Below are positions 6,317 through 11,250 of a stretch of 11,250 bases of DNA, piece after piece. A program made the position numbers and the translations under genes. The stretch is taken from the NCBI GenBank assembly GCA_030617125.1, contig JAUWWA010000018.1, positions 1 through 11,250 of the forward strand. Reading direction: 5' to 3'. Source of the DNA: Pirellulales bacterium. GTDB lineage: Bacteria; Planctomycetota; Planctomycetia; Pirellulales; Thermoguttaceae. The first letter of the stretch is position 1; each line of letters opens with the position of its first letter. Under the pieces are notes generated by a model. That model did not search any database, was not told the origin of the DNA, and worked only from the letters and a program-made list of their open reading frames with translations.

Positions 6317-6404
6317 TTGTATCGAGCGGCGGGCGACTAATTGCGACTTCGCCCGCTCACCATAGGGACGTGTTTCTGCATCAACTCTTTGAAGGGGCAC
6401 TGCG

Positions 6405-6728
6405 ATGGCCGGTAGATCGAACAACGGCAAGTTGAACATTGCTCTTCGGATGATCGTTTACCGCGAGGGCGATTGGTGGTTTGCGCATTGCCTCGAACTG
6501 GATATCGTCGCTGAGGGAGAGACAGCCGACAATGCGATGCGAGACCTCGAGGACCTTTGCCGTTTTCAGATTGAGACGGCCCTGGAAGAGGGCGACTTGG
6601 ATTCGGTATTCCGCCCGGCCCCGCCGGCAGCCTGGCGGATGTTCTGCATGGGCACCATGAAGCGGATGCCGTGCAAGCCCGCTGCGCCCGTCGACAAGTT
6701 TGAAGCACGACAAGTGGCGTTCGCCTGA
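6405..6728 (+). CDS. Solo HicB-like protein
   Basis: A 107-residue protein. Residues 10-62 (IALRMIVYREGDWWFAHCLE then LDIVAEGETADNAMRDLEDL) match the HicB-type fold: a strand with a charged turn, WWFAHCLELD, then the Gly-Glu-Thr helix that begins ADNAMRDL. In type II toxin-antitoxin pairs HicB neutralises the mRNA interferase HicA. Here no HicA-sized gene fits on either side: 113 bases upstream and 37 bases to the convergent membrane gene downstream. The C-terminal part (63-107) shows no obvious ribbon-helix-helix or helix-turn-helix, and has Arg/Pro/Met-rich sequence of unknown role. The start has a GAAGGGG ribosome binding site seven bases upstream. It could be a regulatory or orphan HicB-fold protein rather than an antitoxin. 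Confidence 0.75.
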   Translation: MAGRSNNGKLNIALRMIVYREGDWWFAHCLELDIVAEGETADNAMRDLEDLCRFQIETALEEGDLDSVFRPAPPAAWRMFCMGTMKRMPCKPAAPVDKFEARQVAFA

Positions 6729-6765
6729 TGGACTTCTACGGCAGGGCGTGAATCGGTTGTCTCCG

Positions 6766-7554
6766 CTATAGCAGTATCCGACGGCGCCAAATGAGCCGAT
6801 AACCGGCCAGACGCACCAGCCACAAGGAGCCGGCCGTCCAGAAGATCTGGCCGAGGTAAAGCGTGACAGCTTCAGCCTCATCAATCTCGTGCGTGGCAGT
6901 CAACGCGAAGGCGGGTACCACGCCCGCCAAAAACAGGACCAGATGGCGCATCGCTGTCCAGCGCGTCGCCAGGGTGAGCCAAACCGCGCTCAGCGCAATC
7001 AACGCACTGCCGCCAAGGATCGCGACAAGGACAAGCAGGGCGGCAGGGCTCAAGAACGCATCGATCTGTCGTTTTGGCAAGTAGTGAAGTGCCGCCAGCA
7101 CCATCGCCACGGCCGTCATCCAGGAAAACAGCGATCGCAGCGAATACTGCATCCACCTTCGACTAGGCTCGGGAGGTCTGTCCCAATCTGCGGCCCACGT
7201 GTCGGTTAACTCGGTCCCAAAGAACCGGGCGGTCAGCAGCAGTAGGCTCACAAGGCCCATGAGCAACAACGCTAAGAAGGTCATAACCAGCACGTCGCTG
7301 TCGAAGGCGAACCGTTCCAGCAGCCACATCCACCCCACGATGCCGACGACCACTACGACCATCCGCCACGGCGTGGCTCGTCCGCTCAGGGCGGCCCAAC
7401 ACGCCAACAGGCTCCCGTGGCTAAGCGTCATGGCGAAAAGGAAGAAATTGACATAATCCTCGGGTCCGAGCGGGCCGTCGATCCACGCAATCGCCGCTTG
7501 GCCCAGCACGGCGACTCCAACGACCAGGCCGATGAGTATCCGGCGTTTTCGCAT
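6766..7554 (-). CDS. Multi-pass membrane protein of unknown function
   Basis: A 262-residue protein with about eight predicted membrane segments (roughly 5-25, 37-57, 64-80, 88-108, 143-158, 168-195, 203-220, 232-252). The segment QYSLRSLFSWMTAVAMVLAA (136-155) is a variant of a motif frequent in planctomycete membrane proteins (usually of the form FSLRTLL...T.VAVLLG), whose function is unknown. A cytoplasmic or periplasmic loop of about 30 residues (110-140) contains Trp/Pro/Arg-rich sequence. The frame is open to 7674, but the ATG at 7554 is preferred because it begins MRKRRILIGL, a positively charged N-terminus just before the first helix. The Shine-Dalgarno sequence is weak. It converges with the HicB-like gene and is divergent from the MnmE-like gene. 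Confidence 0.8.
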   Translation of the reverse strand: MRKRRILIGLVVGVAVLGQAAIAWIDGPLGPEDYVNFFLFAMTLSHGSLLACWAALSGRATPWRMVVVVVGIVGWMWLLERFAFDSDVLVMTFLALLLMGLVSLLLLTARFFGTELTDTWAADWDRPPEPSRRWMQYSLRSLFSWMTAVAMVLAALHYLPKRQIDAFLSPAALLVLVAILGGSALIALSAVWLTLATRWTAMRHLVLFLAGVVPAFALTATHEIDEAEAVTLYLGQIFWTAGSLWLVRLAGYRLIWRRRILL

Positions 7555-7582
7555 GATGCGAGTGTACTCGGCGCGGCCCGCC

Positions 7583-7611
7583 TTGAGTAGCCCGAACGAT
7601 TCGCCGATAAT
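7583..7611 (+). promoter_or_regulatory. Sigma70-like promoter of the MnmE-like gene
   Basis: TTGAGT (7583-7588) and GATAAT (7606-7611) are separated by 17 bases. The -10 box sits inside CGCCGATAATTGGCG (7602-7616 approximately), a near-perfect palindrome with one mismatched pair, which could be an operator. The leader to the ATG at 7673 would be about 55 bases. Confidence 0.45.
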
Positions 7612-7669
7612 TGGCGTTTCCCCCTTTCCCCTTCTTCCCTGATTACACCATCGAATCGTTCGTTCGGGC
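7590..7669. repeat. Inverted repeat around the MnmE-like promoter -10 and pyrimidine tract
   Basis: CGAACGATTCG (7593-7603) is repeated in inverse as CGAATCGTTCG (7652-7662), 11 bp exact. In another register GCCCGAACG (7590-7598) matches CGTTCGGGC (7661-7669). The two registers differ by an extra TTCG on the right side. The arms enclose the -10 box and the pyrimidine run and end just before the ATG. Confidence 0.6.
7617..7640 (+). repeat. 24-base uninterrupted pyrimidine tract
   Basis: Positions 7617-7640 are only C and T, directly in the leader of the MnmE-like gene. Similar low-complexity sequence precedes the inositol-phosphate synthase gene. Confidence 0.9.
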
Positions 7670-7672
7670 CGC

Positions 7673-8749
7673 ATGTCTGAAGAATCGCCGCTTGTCGTCG
7701 TTCAACTCACGCCGCACGGCCGCGGCGCGGTGGCGACCGTATTGGTCGAAGGGCCGGGCGCGCTGCGCGCCGTCGAAGCGCACTTCAAGGCCAAGAGCGG
7801 GCGAGCGCTGCCGGACTACGCGAGCGATGAACTCGCCTTCGGGCGGTTTGGCTCGCCGCCGGGCGAGCAGATCGTCGTCCGGCGCCGAGCAGACGAGTCG
7901 ATCGAACTGCACTGCCACGGGGGATACGCCGCCGTGGCGAAGATCGAGAAGACCATGGTCGGCCAAGGCTGCCGGGCCGTCGCGTGGCGGGATTGGCTCG
8001 GCCGGCGGCACGCCGATCCGATCGCCGCGGCCGCCCGCGCCGTCCTGGCCGAGGCACGCACCCTGCGCACTGCCGCGATCCTTTTGGATCAGCACCACGG
8101 CGCGCTGCGCCGTGCGATGGATGAAATCGAGCAAGCGCTTGCCGATGGGAATTCGCAAGCCGCCGCCGCGCTGGCGGAAACCCTGCTGGCGCGGGCCGAG
8201 TTGGGGCGGCGCCTGGTCCGGCCGTGGCAGGTCGTGCTTTGCGGGCGGCCGAACGTGGGCAAGAGCAGCCTGATCAACGCCTTGGCGGGTTACGCCCGGG
8301 CGATCGTGCACCCGACGGCCGGCACCACGCGCGATGTCGTCTCGGTGCACACCGCCGTGGACGGCTGGCCGGTGGAACTCTCCGACACGGCCGGCCTGCA
8401 CGACGGCGACGACGCGCTCCAACGCGCCGGCGTCGAACTGGCCGAAAAAAAGCTCGCCCGGGCCGACCTGGTCGTGCTGGTGTTCGACCGCAGCGCGCCG
8501 TGGTCCGACGCCGAGGGCGAACTGATCTGCTCGTGGCCCGATGCGGTCGTGGTGCACAACAAAAGCGACCTGCCGCCGAGCGCCGGGCCGCGCGAGCCGG
8601 GCCTTGCGACCAGCGCGCTGCGGGGCGAGGGCATCGAGGCGCTTGCCCGGGCGATCGCCGCGCGGCTGGCGCCGGATCCGCCGCCGCCGGGCGCCGCGGT
8701 GCCGTTTACCGAGGAGCAAGTCGCGTGGTTGCGGAGGGCCGTTTGTTGA
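7673..8749 (+). CDS. mnmE: MnmE/TrmE-like GTPase, C-terminally short variant
   Basis: MnmE with MnmG modifies U34 of tRNA wobble positions. This protein has 358 residues against about 450 in typical MnmE. The N-terminal folate-binding-like domain is recognisable (VVQLTPHGRGAVATVLVEGP, 9-28; CHGG, 81-84), followed by a helical segment and a complete G domain: GRPNVGKSS (191-199), GTTRD (217-221), DTAG (238-241), NKSD (296-299), SAL (314-316). The C-terminal C-I/V/L-G-K motif carrying the catalytic cysteine is missing; the protein ends RRAVC. By alignment from memory, the E. coli catalytic Glu282 falls on Gln250. It may thus be a paralogue with another job or a truncated gene. No Shine-Dalgarno sequence is seen at the ATG; the start is supported by the N-terminal domain match. 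Confidence 0.8.
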   Translation: MSEESPLVVVQLTPHGRGAVATVLVEGPGALRAVEAHFKAKSGRALPDYASDELAFGRFGSPPGEQIVVRRRADESIELHCHGGYAAVAKIEKTMVGQGCRAVAWRDWLGRRHADPIAAAARAVLAEARTLRTAAILLDQHHGALRRAMDEIEQALADGNSQAAAALAETLLARAELGRRLVRPWQVVLCGRPNVGKSSLINALAGYARAIVHPTAGTTRDVVSVHTAVDGWPVELSDTAGLHDGDDALQRAGVELAEKKLARADLVVLVFDRSAPWSDAEGELICSWPDAVVVHNKSDLPPSAGPREPGLATSALRGEGIEALARAIAARLAPDPPPPGAAVPFTEEQVAWLRRAVC

Positions 8750-8797
8750 GTCCGGTACAAGGATTGCCTCAGTGTCATGGAAACCAGTGTCAGGGGA

Positions 8798-8816
8798 ACC
8801 GGTAGGTTGGACCGGT
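8798..8816. terminator. Possible bidirectional terminator between convergent genes
   Basis: ACCGGT (8798-8803) and ACCGGT (8811-8816) can pair with a 7-base loop in the 110-base gap between the convergent GTPase and aminotransferase genes. The stem is only 6 bp with no T tract, so the call is weak. Confidence 0.25.
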
Positions 8817-8859
8817 AGCGCGGACAACGTCAATACTAATACCGTTATCAGTAGACACG

Positions 8860-10053
8860 CTATTGCCCGACAAATTCCTCGATCTGCTCGAATGCCGCTT
8901 CGAGGTTCTCCATGCTGGTGGCGAACGAGATTCGGGCGTAACCCTCGGCGCCGAAGGCCGAGCCCATCACGGTCGCCACGTTCTGCTTTTCGAGCAGTTC
9001 CAGGCACCAAGTGGTGGAGTCGTCGATCCGCTTGCCGTTGTAGTTGCGGCCGAGGTGTTCGCTGATGTTGATGAACGCGTAGAATGCGCCGGCCATCTCC
9101 GCGCAGCTTAGGCCCGGGATCTCTGCGATCCGCTTCATGACGAACGCACGGCGCCGGGTGAACTCGGCGAGCATCTCGTCGACGCACTCCTGCGGGCCCT
9201 GCAAGGCCGCAATGGCCGCGTGCTGGCTGATGCTCGACGGGCACGACGTCTCCTGGCTTTGCAGACCATTGATGGCCTTGGCCACGTTGACCGGCGAGAG
9301 GGTCCAGCCGATTCGCCAGCCGGTCATCGCGTACGTCTTGCTGACCCCGTTGACCAAGATTACCCGATCCTGCAACCCCGGTCGGACCGTGGCAAAGCTG
9401 GCGAACGAGTGGCCCTCGTAGACCAGCCGCTCGTAGATCTCGTCGGCCACGACCAGCAGATTGCGTTCGATGGCCGCGTCGGCCAATGCACCAAGTTCGT
9501 CGCGTGAATACATGCTGCCGGTCGGATTGCTCGGACTGCACAGAAGCAGGATCTTTGTCTTGTCGGTTACGGCCGCACGCAACCGATCGACGGAGAGTTT
9601 GAAGTCGTCTTCCTGCCGGGTCTGAACAATCGCCGGCACGGCGCCGGTCAGCTTGACCAACTCCGCGTAGCTGACCCAGTACGGCGCCGGGATGATTACC
9701 TCGTCGCCCGGGTCCAACAGTGCGGTGAAGGCGTTGTGCAACGCGTGCTTGGCGCCGTTGGAGACGACCACCTGGTTAGGGGCATAGTCGAGTCCGTGGG
9801 TGGCACGGTATTGGTCGACCACGGCCTGTTTCAGCTCGGGGATGCCGCCGACGGCCGTGTAATGGGTGTGTCCGGCGTTCATCGCCTCCCGCGCCGCCTG
9901 GCGGATGTGTGGTGGGGTGATGAAGTCCGGCTCGCCAAGGCTCAGGTCGTAGACCGCGTGGCCGGCGGCCTTCAATTCCTTCGCCTTCGTGGCCATGGCG
10001 ATCGTGGCCGACGGCTCCAGCGCCTGGACGATTCGAGAAATGGTCGGGGGCAT
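8860..10053 (-). CDS. aspC: Class I aspartate-type aminotransferase
   Basis: A 397-residue PLP enzyme of the class I (subgroup I-gamma/Ib) aspartate aminotransferases, interconverting aspartate and oxaloacetate with 2-oxoglutarate/glutamate; some members also aminate prephenate. The visible signatures are SLGEPDFITPP (38-48), the Trp of APYWVSY (123-129), SPSNPTGSMY (173-182), VVADEIYERL (201-210), SKTYAMTGWRIGW (238-250) with PLP lysine Lys239, and Arg374 in GYARISFA, which binds the substrate carboxylate. An upstream in-frame ATG exists at 10089, but the ATG at 10053 is chosen: GAGGAG lies nine bases before it and it starts MPPTISRIVQALEPSATIAM, as homologues do. All key residues are present, so it should be active. 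Prephenate specificity cannot be excluded. Confidence 0.95.
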   Translation of the reverse strand: MPPTISRIVQALEPSATIAMATKAKELKAAGHAVYDLSLGEPDFITPPHIRQAAREAMNAGHTHYTAVGGIPELKQAVVDQYRATHGLDYAPNQVVVSNGAKHALHNAFTALLDPGDEVIIPAPYWVSYAELVKLTGAVPAIVQTRQEDDFKLSVDRLRAAVTDKTKILLLCSPSNPTGSMYSRDELGALADAAIERNLLVVADEIYERLVYEGHSFASFATVRPGLQDRVILVNGVSKTYAMTGWRIGWTLSPVNVAKAINGLQSQETSCPSSISQHAAIAALQGPQECVDEMLAEFTRRRAFVMKRIAEIPGLSCAEMAGAFYAFINISEHLGRNYNGKRIDDSTTWCLELLEKQNVATVMGSAFGAEGYARISFATSMENLEAAFEQIEEFVGQ

Positions 10054-10062
10054 TGGGACGTG

Positions 10063-10068
10063 CTCCTC
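10063..10068 (-). promoter_or_regulatory. Ribosome binding site of the aminotransferase
   Basis: GAGGAG on the minus strand, nine bases before the ATG at 10053. It decides in favour of this start over the ATG at 10089. Confidence 0.65.
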
Positions 10069-10095
10069 GGAGTTTACGGCTGTTTGCACTCATTG

Positions 10096-10118
10096 AGCCG
10101 CGACCGGCGGTCGCGGCT
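10096..10118. repeat. 10-bp perfect hairpin in the divergent intergenic region
   Basis: AGCCGCGACC (10096-10105) and GGTCGCGGCT (10109-10118) form a perfect stem with a GGC loop between the divergent aminotransferase and inositol-phosphate synthase genes. It resembles a terminator, yet no gene on either strand ends here. It could be a repeat element, an operator or a leader hairpin. Confidence 0.6.
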
Positions 10119-10205
10119 TTATGGTTGAATGTTCGGCGGCGGTTGACTCCCTGCAACGCACACCGGAGAATGAATATAGTAGTTCCTCGGCTCGCCTCCA
10201 AGTGG

Positions 10206-10246
10206 CCCTCTTTCCGCTTTCCCGTTTTCCTGTTCCCCTTTTTCCT
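10206..10246 (+). repeat. 41-base pyrimidine-rich tract before the inositol-phosphate synthase gene
   Basis: Positions 10206-10246 contain only three purines, all G, at 10216, 10224 and 10232, so spaced exactly eight bases apart. The tract ends eight bases before the ATG at 10254. Confidence 0.85.
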
Positions 10247-10253
10247 GAAGATC

Positions 10254-11231
10254 ATGGCGACAGCACGCATCGGCATGTGGTTGATCGGGGCGCGAGGTAG
10301 CGTGGCGACGACCTCGATTGTGGGGTTGATTGGCCTGCAAAAGGGGCTCGTCGGCACCGTCGGACTGGTCAGCAGCCTGCCGCGGTTCGCCGATCTCGAT
10401 TTGCCCGACTGGAGTGATTTCGTCGTCGGAGGGCACGAAATCCGCTCGGTCCCGCTGGCCGACGAGGCGATGCGACTCACCGGCACGGGCCGCACGGCGA
10501 CACCCGAGCTGATCGCGCAGTGTACTGAGGAGCTGCGCGGCATCGACGGGCGGATTCGGCCCGGCACGCTCTACAACGTCGGGCGAACCATCACTGATCT
10601 GGCCGACGCGGCGGTTCCCCGCGGCGAGTCGCCCCGGCAAGCGGTCGATCGGCTCCGGCGCGACCTGGCCGAGTTTGCGGCGGCCAACTCGCTTGCCCAC
10701 GTCGTTGTGGTGAACGTGGCGTCGACCGAGCCGGCGGCGGATAGGCAAGCGATCCCCGCGACGTGGTTTGCACTGGAACCGCTGCTCGACGAGCCGTGCG
10801 GTGAGGAGGCCGGCGGCGTGGGCGGTTGTCCGCTGCCGGCCAGTTCGCTCTATGCGATCGCGGCGTTGGACGCGGGCTGTTCGTACGTGAACTTCACGCC
10901 GTCGCTCGGTTCGGCGCCGGCGGCGATCGATGAGTTGGCCGGTCTCCGCGCCACGCGGCATGCCGGCTGCGACGGCAAGACGGGCGAGACGCTGCTGAAG
11001 AGCGTGCTCGCGCCGATGTTCGTTAAGAGAAACCTCCAGGTGATGAGTTGGGTCGGGCACAACATCTTCGGCAACCTCGACGGCAAGGTCCTCGACGACC
11101 CGAGCAACAAACAAGCCAAGCTCAGCAGCAAAGACCACCTGTTGCGAGAGATCCTTGGCGAGAACGCGCAAATACACACGTCGATCGAGTATACCCAACA
11201 CGGCCATAATCTGCGGTTTTCGCACGGCTGA
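10254..11231 (+). CDS. ino1: Myo-inositol-1-phosphate synthase, apparently C-terminally truncated
   Basis: The family converts glucose-6-phosphate to inositol-1(3)-phosphate using NAD+ (EC 5.5.1.4). Clear family segments: GMWLIGARGSVATTSIVG (7-24), DWSDFVVGGHEIRSVPLAD (52-70), VNVASTEP (153-160), YVNFTPS (211-217), GKTGETLLKSVLAPMF (241-256), WVGHNIFGNLDGKVLDDP (266-283). The match runs to SIEY (310-313). Homologues then continue with a sequence like VPSLGDWKTAWD and a further 40 or more residues that complete the active site and the sheet. Here the frame instead reads TQHGHNLRFSHG and stops, giving 325 residues where about 360 or more are usual. The ATG at 10254 is chosen over upstream ones because the dinucleotide-binding strand starts there; the longer frame would translate the pyrimidine tract. 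It is probably inactive if the sequence is right; an assembly or sequencing error, or an insertion at about 11193, are alternatives. Confidence 0.85.
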   Translation: MATARIGMWLIGARGSVATTSIVGLIGLQKGLVGTVGLVSSLPRFADLDLPDWSDFVVGGHEIRSVPLADEAMRLTGTGRTATPELIAQCTEELRGIDGRIRPGTLYNVGRTITDLADAAVPRGESPRQAVDRLRRDLAEFAAANSLAHVVVVNVASTEPAADRQAIPATWFALEPLLDEPCGEEAGGVGGCPLPASSLYAIAALDAGCSYVNFTPSLGSAPAAIDELAGLRATRHAGCDGKTGETLLKSVLAPMFVKRNLQVMSWVGHNIFGNLDGKVLDDPSNKQAKLSSKDHLLREILGENAQIHTSIEYTQHGHNLRFSHG

Positions 11232-11240
11232 CCAAAACCG
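11214..11240. repeat. Short inverted repeat over the ino1 stop
   Basis: CGGTTTT (11214-11220) and AAAACCG (11234-11240) form a perfect 7-bp inverted repeat with the TGA stop in its loop, followed by TTTT. It could be a weak terminator or the edge of an inserted element at the point where ino1 homology is lost. Confidence 0.4.
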
Positions 11241-11250
11241 TTTTACCGAC

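Noticed and set aside
6298..6340. Tiny frames MPDGL and MAYNLYRAAGD before the HicB-like gene
   Set aside because: They are very short and overlap the predicted -10 box, so they would not be transcribed intact from that promoter.
7643..9541. 632-codon minus-strand open frame across the GTPase and aminotransferase genes
   Set aside because: It lies antisense to one well-recognised gene and in the wrong frame of another. Long false frames are expected at this GC content, and its composition (Arg/Gln/Gly/His) is that of a shadow frame.
10053..10253. Upstream in-frame extension of the inositol-phosphate synthase, starting at 10053
   Set aside because: It would translate the divergent promoter region, a hairpin and the pyrimidine tract, and homologues begin at the dinucleotide-binding strand just after 10254.

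Overview
The window looks like chromosomal DNA of a Planctomycetota bacterium, most likely of the Pirellulales type. This is inferred from the high GC content with strong GC3 bias, a secreted PQQ-like propeller whose mature N-terminus reads ADWPQW, a multi-pass membrane protein with the QYSLRSLF motif common in that phylum, frequent absence of Shine-Dalgarno sequences, and an exported cysteine-repeat protein. No phage, insertion sequence, CRISPR array, tRNA or rRNA was recognised.

Layout. 1-99 (-): start of a TauE/SafE-type membrane transporter running off the left edge. 100-529: no confident gene, but scraps with coding-like codon use. 530-2149 (-): secreted PQQ-like beta-propeller with an EF-hand loop. 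2150-2759: 610 bases without a gene; the right half is rich in inverted repeats and may be a structured leader. 2760-3761 (+): the striking gene of the window, an exported 333-residue protein with about 82 cysteines arranged as CCExA pentapeptide arrays separated by hydrophobic linkers, ended by a strong hairpin terminator. 3848-4897 (+): hemE, whose start lies inside a 7-base tandem repeat. 4978-6291 (+): a pyridine-nucleotide-disulfide oxidoreductase homologue that has lost several cofactor and redox motifs. 6405-6728 (+): a solo HicB-like protein. 6766-7554 (-): an eight-helix membrane protein. 7673-8749 (+): a short MnmE-like GTPase. 8860-10053 (-): class I aminotransferase (AspC type). 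10254-11231 (+): myo-inositol-1-phosphate synthase that appears truncated at its C-terminus.

How the genes work together. There is no clear single operon. hemE, the oxidoreductase and the HicB-like gene are co-oriented, but the latter two each have a good sigma70-like promoter candidate of their own, so they may be separate transcription units. hemE, the aminotransferase and the inositol-phosphate synthase are housekeeping metabolism; the PQQ-like protein and the cysteine-repeat protein are envelope or periplasmic. The best candidate for undescribed biology is the cysteine-repeat protein together with its unusual upstream region. A disulfide-crosslinked envelope role would fit the known cystine-rich proteinaceous walls of planctomycetes, but metal binding is an equally open possibility.
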